In this document: one piece after another, positions 49,010 to 57,299 of the stretch
How positions within the stretch are numbered: position 1 is the stretch's first letter
Layout: the number at the start of each line of letters is the position of its first letter
From: Stakelama portus
GTDB taxonomy: Bacteria; Pseudomonadota; Alphaproteobacteria; Sphingomonadales; Sphingomonadaceae
NCBI RefSeq assembly: GCF_003171655.1
Contig: NZ_QFZL01000001.1
Location: 744,001-808,000 of the forward strand
DNA length: 64,000 bases
Direction of reading: 5' to 3'
Made by a program: the position numbers and the translations under genes
The notes under the pieces: model-generated
Database searches by the model: none
Seen by the model: only the letters and a program-made list of their open reading frames with translations
Told to the model about the DNA's origin: nothing

Positions 49010-50503
49010 ATGGCACAACCCATCCCCTTTCCTGCAGGCAATGCGGAAGAAGGCACGACCCTGCCTCAGAATGTCGAAGCGGAAGCCGCGCTGCTCGGCG
49101 CGATGATGATCGACAATCGCGTCGCCGAAGACGTGATGCAGCGAATCCGCCCGGAGCATTTCTATGAACCGCTGCATGGGCGAATCTTCGAACAGATCGT
49201 GACGCTGGTGGGGGATAACCGGCTTGCCAATCCGGTGACGCTGCGCCCGCTTTTTTCCGCCGACGAGGCGATGAAGCAGGTCGGAGGGCCCGCCTATCTG
49301 GCTCAGCTGACGGCGAATCCCGCCAGTCTGATCGGGGCCAAGGCCTTTGCCGACCAGATTTACGATCTCGCGATGTTGCGCGCATTGGTGACTGTCGGCC
49401 GCGACATGGTGGAGAGCGCGCTCGACACCAGCGAGGACATCAATCCCGCCAAGCAGATCGAACAGGCCGAACTGCGCCTTTATGAAGTCGCCGAAAAGGG
49501 CGAGACCGAGGGCGGGGCGAAGAGCTTCACGCGATCGGCAGCGATGGCGGTGCGCAACACCGAACGCGCGATGAATTCGGGTGGCAGCGTTTCGGGTGTC
49601 ACGACGGGCTTTGCCGATCTCAACGCGATGATGGGCGGGTTCAACCGGTCGGACCTGATCATTCTCGCCGCGCGTCCGGCGATGGGCAAAAGCTCGCTCG
49701 CATCGAACATCGCCTTCAACGCCGCAAAGCGCTGGATGGACGATATGGAGGCGGGCATTGCCGAGGATAAGACGATCGGCGCGCCAGCGGCGTTTTTCAG
49801 CCTGGAAATGTCGGCCGATCAGCTGGCCGGTCGTATCCTGTCCGAACGATCGCAAATCGCGTCGGACAAGCTGCGCACCGGCAATATCAACCCAAGCGAG
49901 TTTCAGCGCTTTGCCCGCGCGGCGGCGGAGCTGGAAAAACTGCCCTATTTCATCGACGATACGCCGGGCCTGACGATCGCGGCGTTGCGTACGCGCGCGC
50001 GGCGGATGAAGCGCCAGCACAAGATCGGCATGATCATCGTCGACTATCTGCAACTTCTGCAAGGCAGCGGACGCCATTCGGGCGAGAATCGCGTGCAGGA
50101 AATTTCGGAAATCAGCCGCGGCCTGAAGACATTGGCAAAGGAGCTCGACGTGCCGGTCCTGGCGCTGTCACAGCTTAGCCGTGCGGTCGAAAGCCGCGAA
50201 GACAAACGCCCGCAGCTCGCCGACCTTCGCGAATCGGGATCGATCGAACAGGACGCCGATATCGTCCTCTTCATCTATCGCGAGGAATATTATCACGATT
50301 TCAAGATGCCGCGCGCGCCCGACGGCAATTCCAGCGCTGATGAAATCACCAAATATCAGGCATGGCAGGACGAGCAGTTGCGCGTTGCCAACAAGGCAAC
50401 GGTGATTATCGCCAAGCAACGCCATGGCGCGACCGGCGCAGTCGACCTGCGCTTCGACCGCCAGTTCACCAAGTTCAGCGACCTGGTGCAGGACGGATAT
50501 TGA
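49010..50503 (+). CDS. dnaB: Replicative DNA helicase
   Basis: DnaB unwinds DNA at the replication fork and recruits primase. The 497-residue protein has the N-terminal primase-interaction domain (LPQNVEAEAALLGAMMIDNRVAEDV) and the RecA-like core with Walker A AARPAMGKSSLA. An insertion follows (~residues 240-260), then SLEMSADQLAGR, GMIIVDYLQLLQG, and the C-terminal ADIVLFIYR/DLRF. I start at the ATG at 49010 after AAGGGA, not at a GTG 24 bp upstream. Confidence 0.96.
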   Translation: MAQPIPFPAGNAEEGTTLPQNVEAEAALLGAMMIDNRVAEDVMQRIRPEHFYEPLHGRIFEQIVTLVGDNRLANPVTLRPLFSADEAMKQVGGPAYLAQLTANPASLIGAKAFADQIYDLAMLRALVTVGRDMVESALDTSEDINPAKQIEQAELRLYEVAEKGETEGGAKSFTRSAAMAVRNTERAMNSGGSVSGVTTGFADLNAMMGGFNRSDLIILAARPAMGKSSLASNIAFNAAKRWMDDMEAGIAEDKTIGAPAAFFSLEMSADQLAGRILSERSQIASDKLRTGNINPSEFQRFARAAAELEKLPYFIDDTPGLTIAALRTRARRMKRQHKIGMIIVDYLQLLQGSGRHSGENRVQEISEISRGLKTLAKELDVPVLALSQLSRAVESREDKRPQLADLRESGSIEQDADIVLFIYREEYYHDFKMPRAPDGNSSADEITKYQAWQDEQLRVANKATVIIAKQRHGATGAVDLRFDRQFTKFSDLVQDGY

Positions 50504-50548
50504 TTACAAATCATTACAAAATGCGTTGTTGTAATAATAATATTGTAA
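50503..50548. promoter_or_regulatory. AT-rich spacer with four TTACAA/TTGTAA half-sites
   Basis: Between dnaB and the lipoprotein gene, ATTACAA occurs at 50503-50509 and 50513-50519. Its complement occurs as TTGTAAT at 50529-50535 and TTGTAA at 50543-50548. The spacer to 50590 is strikingly AT-rich for this genome. It probably contains the lipoprotein promoter and binding sites for an unknown regulator. Confidence 0.5.
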
Positions 50549-50606
50549 ATCTGTGTAGATAGAATAATAATGCTTGATAGCATGGTCACGGTCGGGGGGA
50601 TTTGTG

Positions 50607-51566
50607 ATGCGGCTTTCAGCAAATATTGCATCTGCGAAGTTGTTTTTTGTGATCGTGGCTGGATTGATGGTCCAGGGGTGTGGAAATCTTTCCACCATGG
50701 CCCGCGTCGATCCGCTCGAAATCGTTAGCTATCCGGGGAATTGTGGACTTGCGGACTGGTCCGCGCCCGTTGACCTTAATTGCTTCCAATTTCCCGGTTC
50801 GCAAAAACCGGCCTATCAGGACGCTGTTTCGGACCAAACGGCCCGTAATCGGCTCGTTTCGCTGCTGATGGCGCGATCGGATACAATTTGTACCGAGGAA
50901 ATGGGGGAACTGAGCGCCAACGAAGCGACTACGACATTTGGCCTCGATGTGATCAGTACTGCTGCGACGACGGCAGCCAATATCGTGACCGGCGATCAGG
51001 CACGACAGATCCTTACCGGAGCGGGAACATTGGCGGGTGCATCGCGCAGTCACGTCAGCGCTGACATTTATCGACAGACCGTGTCGCACGCGATCAGTCG
51101 TGCGATCTTCCTCGAGCGCCAGCGCCTTCGCTCAGCGATCGAGGGACGTTTCACGCAGACGCATAGCGAATATGTAATCGACCAGGCCATTCGCGACGTC
51201 GTCGAATATCACAACACCTGCTCCTTCTATCGCGGGCTTGAACTGGTGCTCGCCTCGGTTGAAGGCACTCCGACCGAACGCGACGCAGCCGAGCGGCGCG
51301 CCAAGATTGCTGAACTGGAGCAACGTGCGGCTTGGTATCGTGCACAGATGGTCGGGTTAAGCGGGACGGAAAAAGAGACGTATTCGAATCGACTTAAGGC
51401 GATACTCGACCGGATCGATGCGCTGACCTTTGCCAGAGTAACTACACTCGGTGGAGGAACCGAGTTTTCAGACGAAAAGGAAGATCATCAAACCGATTCC
51501 AGCGTGGAAAGCGATGCCGACGGAGATCAACCGCCCGAATCGTCGGTACCCGAGGATAGCGGCTAG
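50607..51566 (+). CDS. Predicted lipoprotein of unknown function
   Basis: The ATG at 50607 follows GGGGGGA by 6 bp and yields 319 residues. A hydrophobic leader ends in the lipobox VQGC with Cys25, so export and lipidation are expected. The mature part has several cysteines (NCGLADW, LNCFQF, TICTEE, NTCSFY), a helical middle (VSADIYRQTVSHAISRAIFLERQRLRSAIEGRF), a coiled-coil stretch (RRAKIAELEQRAAWYRAQM) and an acidic low-complexity tail. Codon use is less GC-biased than in dnaB, suggesting foreign origin. I recognise no family. Confidence 0.78.
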   Translation: MRLSANIASAKLFFVIVAGLMVQGCGNLSTMARVDPLEIVSYPGNCGLADWSAPVDLNCFQFPGSQKPAYQDAVSDQTARNRLVSLLMARSDTICTEEMGELSANEATTTFGLDVISTAATTAANIVTGDQARQILTGAGTLAGASRSHVSADIYRQTVSHAISRAIFLERQRLRSAIEGRFTQTHSEYVIDQAIRDVVEYHNTCSFYRGLELVLASVEGTPTERDAAERRAKIAELEQRAAWYRAQMVGLSGTEKETYSNRLKAILDRIDALTFARVTTLGGGTEFSDEKEDHQTDSSVESDADGDQPPESSVPEDSG

Positions 51567-51623
51567 CGGCGGGAAGCCACCGCTGCGTCCGGACGGCTGG
51601 AAACACGTCCTTAGGACGCGCGA

Positions 51624-52391
51624 TCAGAACACCGGCAGATCGGGGTCGTTATCGTCGACCGGCGTGTGAATACCGCATTCGGTCTTGTCCCAGCCGCGCC
51701 AGCGGCCTGCGCGCGGATCTTCGCCTGGCTTTACCTTGCTGGTGCACGGCGCGCAGCCGATGGACGGATAGCCCTGGGCGACCAGCGGATGCCGCGGCAG
51801 ATCATGCTTGTCGAAATAGGCTTCGAGATCTTCGCGCGTCCAGCTGGCGAGCGGATTGACCTTCAGCCGGTCGCCATCGAGTTCGAAGCGGGGCAGGGCG
51901 TTGCGGGTCGACGCCTGAAACGCCTTGCGCCCGGTGAAGCTGGCATCGAACGGCGCCAGTCCTGTTTCGAGTGGCACGACCTTGCGGATATCGCAGCAGC
52001 CATCGGGATCGAACGACCAGCGCAGGCCCTTTTCGTCGCGTTTTGCGATCACGTCGGCATCGGGGCGCAGGTTGCGCAGATCGCGCAGGCCAAGACGCGT
52101 CGCCAGCGTGTCGCGATAGGCGAGCGTTTCGGGGAAATGCTTGCCGGTGTCGAGGAACAGCACCGGGACCGAAGGATCGACCGACGCGATCAGATGCAGC
52201 AATACTGCCGATTCCGCGCCAAAGGACGACACCACCGCAGCGTCGCCGAGCATCGCATCGCCGATCACCGCGCGCAGCATTTCTTCGGTATCGCGACCGC
52301 GAAACATGTTGTTCAGGCGCACCGCATCGCTTTCCCGCCAGCGGGGACCGGGATCGATGCGATCGATGACGCGGCGTGCCGGCTCACCCAT
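51624..52391 (-). CDS. cysH: Phosphoadenylyl/adenylyl-sulfate reductase, [4Fe-4S] type
   Basis: CysH reduces activated sulfate to sulfite using thioredoxin. The 255-residue product (ATG at 52391, overlapping the DUF934 end by 8 bp) has the SSFGAESAVLLHL nucleotide loop. The cluster cysteines are Cys132/Cys133 and Cys213/Cys216 (GYPSIGCAPCT), and the catalytic cysteine is Cys239 in ECGIH. The extra cysteine pairs indicate the iron-sulfur type that usually prefers adenylyl sulfate. It is last in the cobA/DUF2849/cysI/DUF934/cysH operon. Confidence 0.94.
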   Translation of the reverse strand: MGEPARRVIDRIDPGPRWRESDAVRLNNMFRGRDTEEMLRAVIGDAMLGDAAVVSSFGAESAVLLHLIASVDPSVPVLFLDTGKHFPETLAYRDTLATRLGLRDLRNLRPDADVIAKRDEKGLRWSFDPDGCCDIRKVVPLETGLAPFDASFTGRKAFQASTRNALPRFELDGDRLKVNPLASWTREDLEAYFDKHDLPRHPLVAQGYPSIGCAPCTSKVKPGEDPRAGRWRGWDKTECGIHTPVDDNDPDLPVF

Positions 52392-52839
52392 GACGCAGTT
52401 TCCATACCGGCGTGCGATCGTCGGCTGCGGCCTGATAGACAAAGTCGTAGCGCGCGAGCGCGGCCTGCAACACCGCGGCGTCGACCGGCTTGTCGGGCGC
52501 GAAACTGTCGAAGCCGCAGCGGCGCATATGGGGGATCTGGTCGACCAATATGTCGCCCGCCGCGCGCAGTTCGCCCGTATAGCCCGCTTCGCGCAGGATG
52601 CGTCCCGCCGAATAGCCGCGCCCGTCGCGAAACACCGGGAAACTGACTTCGATCAGCTGCAACCGATCAAGATGCGGCAGGAGCGCGCGCGCATCCTCAC
52701 CCGTTTCCAGCCGCACCGCCGTGGCGTTGGACTGGCCGAGAAACGAATCGAGCGTGACTGCGGGTTCCTCATGCGGTTCATCGTCGCGGAAGCGCAGCGC
52801 GTTATCGACCACGCCGTCGGTGGTGAAGCTGTCAGTCAT
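52384..52839 (-). CDS. DUF934 family protein of the sulfate assimilation operon
   Basis: A 151-residue protein fitting DUF934, which is regularly found between cysI and cysH in proteobacteria. It contains VRLETGEDARALLPHLDRLQLIEVSFPVFRDGRGYSAGRILREAGYTGELRA and FDSFAP. Its molecular role is not established; the linkage implies sulfite/sulfate reduction. I start at the ATG at 52839. Its end overlaps cysH. A REP-like palindrome separates it from cysI. Confidence 0.9.
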   Translation of the reverse strand: MTDSFTTDGVVDNALRFRDDEPHEEPAVTLDSFLGQSNATAVRLETGEDARALLPHLDRLQLIEVSFPVFRDGRGYSAGRILREAGYTGELRAAGDILVDQIPHMRRCGFDSFAPDKPVDAAVLQAALARYDFVYQAAADDRTPVWKLRHG

Positions 52840-52845
52840 GAACAA

Positions 52846-52940
52846 CCCCCGTTTGCGCTGAGCCTGTCGAAGCGCTGTTCTGCTTCTTTGCACGGCGGGA
52901 AAGACAAGGACGGGGCTTGGACAAGCTCAGCCCCAACGGT
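52846..52940. repeat. REP-like palindrome inside the sulfate operon
   Basis: A left unit CGTTTGCGCTGAGCCTGTCG (from 52850) and a right unit GGGGCTTGGACAAGCTCAGC (from 52912) are imperfect inverted copies, 15 of 17 in the core. They are separated by ~38 bp. The repeat lies within the cysI-DUF934 gap, where an RNA hairpin could change the expression ratio of the two halves of the operon. Confidence 0.75.
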
Positions 52941-52958
52941 GTGCGGGTGGCGCGAAGG

Positions 52959-54590
52959 TCAGCCATAAAGCGCCTCCTTGAACGGATCCATGCCGACGCG
53001 GCGATAGGTATCGACGAAGCGTTCGCCCTCCGCGCGGTTGGCGAGATAGACGTCGGTCACCTTTTCGACGGCATCGACGATCCCGTCCTCATCGAAACCC
53101 GGCCCGGTAATCTTGGCGAGGCTGACATCCTCGGCTCCCGATCCGCCAAGCAACAGCTGGTAATTTTCGGTGCCCTTACGATCGACGCCCAATATGCCGA
53201 TATGCCCGGCATGGTGATGCCCGCAGGCATTGATGCAGCCGGAAATCTTGAGCTTGAGTTCACCCAGTTCGCGCTGGCGGTTCATATCGGCGAAGCGGCT
53301 CGCGATCTTTTGTGCGACCGGGATCGAGCGGGCATTGGCGAGGCTGCAATAATCGAGACCCGGGCAGGCGATGATGTCGCTGATCAGATCGAGATTGGAT
53401 TCGCCAAGGCCTGCCGCATGCAGATGTTGCCACAGCGCATAGAGATCGGCTTTTTTCACATGCGGCAGCACGATGTTCTGGCTGTGCGTGACGCGCAACT
53501 CGTCGAAGCTGTAGCGTTCGGCGAGATCGGCCATCAGGTCGATCTGATCGGCCGAGGCATCGCCGGGAATGCCGCCGATCGGCTTGAGGCTGATCGTCAC
53601 CGAGACATAGCCGGGTCGCTTGTGCGCGTGGACATTGCCGTCGAGCCACAGCGCGAAATCGGGATCGCTGCAGTCGATATCGTCGGAAACGCCGGTTTCG
53701 AACGCGGGATCGGCGAAATATGCCGCGATACGATCGAGCTCCGCGCGCGGCGGATCGATGCCCAGCGTCTTCACATGGGCGAATTCCTCCTCGACCTGGC
53801 GGGCATATTCCTCCGCGCCGATTTCGTGGACGAGGATCTTGATCCGCGCCTTGTACATATTGTCGCGGCGGCCATGGCGATTATAGACGCGCAGGCACGC
53901 TTCAAGATAGCTGAGCAGGTCTTCGTACGGCACGAAATCCTTGATTTCGGGCGCGATCATAGGCGTGCGGCCCATGCCGCCGCCGACGAAGATCTTTGCG
54001 CCAACCACGCCGTCGCGCTCAATCAGCTGCATGCCGATGTCGTGCAGCCGCATTGCCGCGCGGTCCTCATCGCTGGCGATCACCGCGATCTTGAACTTGC
54101 GCGGCAGATAACTGAATTCCGGGTGGAAGCTCGACCATTGGCGCAGCAGCTCTGCCCAGGGGCGCGGGTCGGTAACTTCGTCGGCAGCCGCGCCGGCGAA
54201 CTGATCCGAACTGATATTGCGAATGCAGTTTCCGCTCGTCTGAATGGCGTGCATCTCGACCGAAGCCAGATCGGCAAGGATGTCGCCGCAATCTTCCAGC
54301 TTGATCCAGTTATACTGCAGGTTCTGGCGGGTGGTGAAATGGCCGTATCCGCGATCATATTTGCGCGCGATATGGCCCAGCATCCGCATCTGGCGGCTGT
54401 CGAGCGTGCCATAGGGAATGGCAACGCGCAGCATATAGGCGTGCAGCTGCAGATAGAGGCCGTTCATCAGCCGCAGCGGCTTGAACTGATCCTCGGTCAG
54501 TTCGCCCTTCAACCGCCGTGCGCACTGATCGCGGAATTCCGCGACGCGCGCGTCGACGATCGACTGGTCATATTGGTCATATTTGTACAT
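52959..54590 (-). CDS. cysI: Sulfite reductase hemoprotein (nitrite/sulfite reductase family)
   Basis: A 543-residue siroheme/[4Fe-4S] reductase. The cluster cysteines are Cys409, Cys415, Cys452 and Cys456 (ACPGLDYCSLAN and GCINACGHHH), and both ferredoxin-like half domains are visible (HFTTRQNLQYNWI and RVTHSQNIVLPHV). The operon position argues for sulfite over nitrite as substrate. No CysJ flavoprotein gene is present, so a ferredoxin or another donor is expected. It starts 1 bp downstream of the DUF2849 stop. Confidence 0.92.
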   Translation of the reverse strand: MYKYDQYDQSIVDARVAEFRDQCARRLKGELTEDQFKPLRLMNGLYLQLHAYMLRVAIPYGTLDSRQMRMLGHIARKYDRGYGHFTTRQNLQYNWIKLEDCGDILADLASVEMHAIQTSGNCIRNISSDQFAGAAADEVTDPRPWAELLRQWSSFHPEFSYLPRKFKIAVIASDEDRAAMRLHDIGMQLIERDGVVGAKIFVGGGMGRTPMIAPEIKDFVPYEDLLSYLEACLRVYNRHGRRDNMYKARIKILVHEIGAEEYARQVEEEFAHVKTLGIDPPRAELDRIAAYFADPAFETGVSDDIDCSDPDFALWLDGNVHAHKRPGYVSVTISLKPIGGIPGDASADQIDLMADLAERYSFDELRVTHSQNIVLPHVKKADLYALWQHLHAAGLGESNLDLISDIIACPGLDYCSLANARSIPVAQKIASRFADMNRQRELGELKLKISGCINACGHHHAGHIGILGVDRKGTENYQLLLGGSGAEDVSLAKITGPGFDEDGIVDAVEKVTDVYLANRAEGERFVDTYRRVGMDPFKEALYG

Positions 54591-54591
54591 G

Positions 54592-54888
54592 TCAGATTAC
54601 CCAGTTCCCGGCGTGCGGATCCGCCGGTTTGAGCGAAAGGTCGAGGCGTACCGTCGGGCCGAGCGCGCGGACGCGGTCCTTGATATGCGCGGGGCGGGGG
54701 CCGTTATCGGTCGCCACTGCGTCGATGACATAGGGGGCGTTGACGCGGCGCGCGGCTTCCTCGGTCGCAGCGAGCGATTCACCCTTGTCGGTGACATCGA
54801 CGGCGTCCTCGACATGCCGCGACCATTCGCCGCCGGCCCACCAGATGACGTCGCCGGTTTTGAGATCGTTACCGGTCAGAAGCTTCAT
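54592..54888 (-). CDS. DUF2849 family protein
   Basis: A 98-residue protein (MKLLTGNDLKTGDVIWWAGGEWSRHVEDAVDV...) matching DUF2849, a small family found in alphaproteobacterial sulfate assimilation operons. The function is unknown. Its ATG overlaps the cobA stop (ATGA), and cysI starts 1 bp after its end, so all three are translationally linked. Confidence 0.9.
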   Translation of the reverse strand: MKLLTGNDLKTGDVIWWAGGEWSRHVEDAVDVTDKGESLAATEEAARRVNAPYVIDAVATDNGPRPAHIKDRVRALGPTVRLDLSLKPADPHAGNWVI

Positions 54889-55682
54889 GCCATGCTCTCC
54901 GCAGCGGCTGCCCATGCCGCCAGTTTGTCTTCGGCATTTGCCAGCCGGGCGACTTCGCCGACGACGATCACCGCCGGCGATTGCACATCCTCGCGGTGCA
55001 TCATGTCGCCCAGGTCGGCGAGCAACGTCCTCAGCGCGCGCGCGCCGGGCAGGGTGCCGCGTTCGAGTATGGCGACGGGCATTTCGGGGGCGACGCCGTC
55101 ACAGATCAGCTTTTCCGCGATCGCGGCGCCGGTGGCGACACCCATATATATGACGAGCGTGCGGCCCTTGCCCGCAAGGCCGGACCAATCCTGATCCGAC
55201 AGCCCCTTGCATTGCCCGGCGACAAAGCTGACGGCGCTCGACCAGTCGCGATGCGTAAGCGGGAGCTGTGCCTCCGCCGCGCAGCCGAGCGCCGCCGAAA
55301 CGCCGGGAATGACTTCGACGCGAATGCCTGCGGCACGCAGGGCTTCGACTTCCTCGCCGCCGCGCCCGAAGACGAAAGGATCGCCGCCCTTCAGGCGGAT
55401 GACCGTGGCGCCGGTCAGCGCCTGTTCGACCAGCAGCGCGTTGATCCCTTCCTGCGGCAAGGTATGGCGCGCGCGTTTCTTGGCGACGGAAATACGGGTG
55501 GCGGATTGCGGGGCGAGGTCGAGGACGCGCGTATCGACCAGCCCGTCATGCACCACGACATCGGCGCGGGCGAGCGCCCGGGCGGCGCGCAGCGTCAGCA
55601 ACTCCGGATCGCCGGGGCCTGCACCGATCAGGATCACCTGACCGGTATCTCTGCCTTCATTGGTTCTGGGCGCAATTTCCAT
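54885..55682 (-). CDS. cobA: Uroporphyrinogen-III C-methyltransferase (siroheme synthesis)
   Basis: SUMT methylates uroporphyrinogen III to precorrin-2, the precursor of siroheme needed by CysI. The 265 residues have the SAM-binding motifs VILIGAGPGDPELLTLRA, VIRLKGGDPFVFGRGGEEV and VIPGVSAALGCAAEAQLPLTHRD. The domain stands alone, without the CysG dehydrogenase/ferrochelatase part. It leads the sulfate operon; the 113-bp spacer upstream should hold the promoter. Confidence 0.95.
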   Translation of the reverse strand: MEIAPRTNEGRDTGQVILIGAGPGDPELLTLRAARALARADVVVHDGLVDTRVLDLAPQSATRISVAKKRARHTLPQEGINALLVEQALTGATVIRLKGGDPFVFGRGGEEVEALRAAGIRVEVIPGVSAALGCAAEAQLPLTHRDWSSAVSFVAGQCKGLSDQDWSGLAGKGRTLVIYMGVATGAAIAEKLICDGVAPEMPVAILERGTLPGARALRTLLADLGDMMHREDVQSPAVIVVGEVARLANAEDKLAAWAAAAESMA

Positions 55683-55795
55683 GCGGCCGAAATGCGCGTC
55701 GGCCTTCCGTCATGCAATCGACGCTTCCTTGGGGCGATGCTAGCGAAACTATCCGACTGCGCCGAAAGCGCGGTTTTCCGCGACGATTGCCGGGG

Positions 55796-57211
55796 TCAGG
55801 CGTCGCGCAGACCCAGGCCGATCGAGGCCCGCGCCTGTTCGCTTTCGGAGCTGACCACCGGATAGGCGCAGTAATCGGCGGCATAATAGGCACTGGGGCG
55901 ATGATTGCCCGACCAGCCGATGCCGCCGAACGGCGCGGCGGATGAGGCGCCATTGGTGGGGCGGTTCCAGTTGACGATGCCTGCCCGGATATTTGCCCAG
56001 AACTGGTCGTACAGCTTGGGGTCCTGGCTCACCAGACTGGCCGACAGGCCATAGCGGGTGTTGTTCGCTTCGGCGATCGCTTCGGCGAAGTCATTGGTGC
56101 GGAACACCTGAAGGATCGGTCCGAACAACTCGACATCGGGCTTGTCGCTTGCATCGGTCATGTCGATCAGCCCGGGCGACAGGAACGGGCGGCCCTCGAT
56201 CGGCCGTTCCAGGTGACGCAGCGGGCGGCCGCCGCGCGTCGACAGCGCCAGAAAGCTCTCGGTCAGCATATCGGCGGTGTCGTTGTCGATCACGGGGCCC
56301 ATGAACGGCGCCGGGTCGGCATGCGGTTCGGCGATGATCATGCGGTTGATCAGCTTGTTGATTTCCGCGACCAGCGGATCGCACAGCTTTTCATCGACGA
56401 TCAGGCGCCGCGCGGCGGTGCAGCGCTGACCCGCCGATGTGAACGCCGATTGGACGACCAGCACGGCGGCGGAATAGAGATCGGGCGTCGACCAGACGAT
56501 GATCGGATTGTTGCCGCCCATTTCCAGCGCGAGGATCTTTTCCGGGCGCGTGGCAAACTGGCGATTGAGCGCGATCCCGGTATTCGCCGAACCGGTGAAC
56601 AGCAGCCCATCGATATCGGGATGCCCGGCAAGTTCCTTGCCCTGTTCGCCGCCGCCGACCAGCAACCGGACGCAGCCCTGGGGAATGCCCGCCGCGTGAT
56701 AGCATTCGACCATGAAGGCGCCGGTTGCCGGGGTCTTTTCCGAAGGTTTGAACACCACCGCGTTACCGGCAAGCAATGCCGGGACGATATGGCCATTGGG
56801 CAGGTGCGCGGGGAAATTATAGGGGCCGAGCACCGCCAGCACGCCATGCGGCTTGTGCCGCAGCGCCAGGCGGGTGTTCATCGGCGCGTCGATCCGCCGC
56901 TGGCCGGTACGTTCCGAATAGGCGGTGACCGAAATATCGACCTTGGCGATCACGGTTTCGACTTCGGTGCGCGCTTCCCAGAGCGGCTTGCCGGTTTCGC
57001 GCGCGATCAGGTCGGTAAAGGCATCTGCCTTTGCCCGGACGACATTTGCGAACCGCCGCAGTGCCTCGATGCGATAGGCGAGCGGACGCGCCGCCCATTC
57101 GGCCCAGCTTTCGCGGGCTAGCGCGACTTCCGCATCGACATTTCCGATGGCCTGACGCCACAGGACGGCGCCGGTTGCGGGTTCGGTGGATACTATTTCC
57201 GTGGCGGGCAT
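55796..57211 (-). CDS. astD: N-succinylglutamate 5-semialdehyde dehydrogenase
   Basis: An aldehyde dehydrogenase of the arginine succinyltransferase pathway. The 471 residues show the NAD-binding region, LEMGGNNPIIVWST with the general-base glutamate, and the catalytic cysteine in SAGQRCTAARRLIV. The name rests on overall AstD-like features such as FNFPAHLPNGHIVPALLAGNAVVFKPSEKTP-type sequence. No other ast genes are near. Another semialdehyde substrate is possible. Confidence 0.88.
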   Translation of the reverse strand: MPATEIVSTEPATGAVLWRQAIGNVDAEVALARESWAEWAARPLAYRIEALRRFANVVRAKADAFTDLIARETGKPLWEARTEVETVIAKVDISVTAYSERTGQRRIDAPMNTRLALRHKPHGVLAVLGPYNFPAHLPNGHIVPALLAGNAVVFKPSEKTPATGAFMVECYHAAGIPQGCVRLLVGGGEQGKELAGHPDIDGLLFTGSANTGIALNRQFATRPEKILALEMGGNNPIIVWSTPDLYSAAVLVVQSAFTSAGQRCTAARRLIVDEKLCDPLVAEINKLINRMIIAEPHADPAPFMGPVIDNDTADMLTESFLALSTRGGRPLRHLERPIEGRPFLSPGLIDMTDASDKPDVELFGPILQVFRTNDFAEAIAEANNTRYGLSASLVSQDPKLYDQFWANIRAGIVNWNRPTNGASSAAPFGGIGWSGNHRPSAYYAADYCAYPVVSSESEQARASIGLGLRDA

Positions 57212-57299
57212 TCGCGTTCTTTTTCTGGGCTCCCGAAGGCAGCACGCTCTTGCACGAAAATTTCACGCGACGCCACACCCCGCATGGCGAGCGCCTGTC

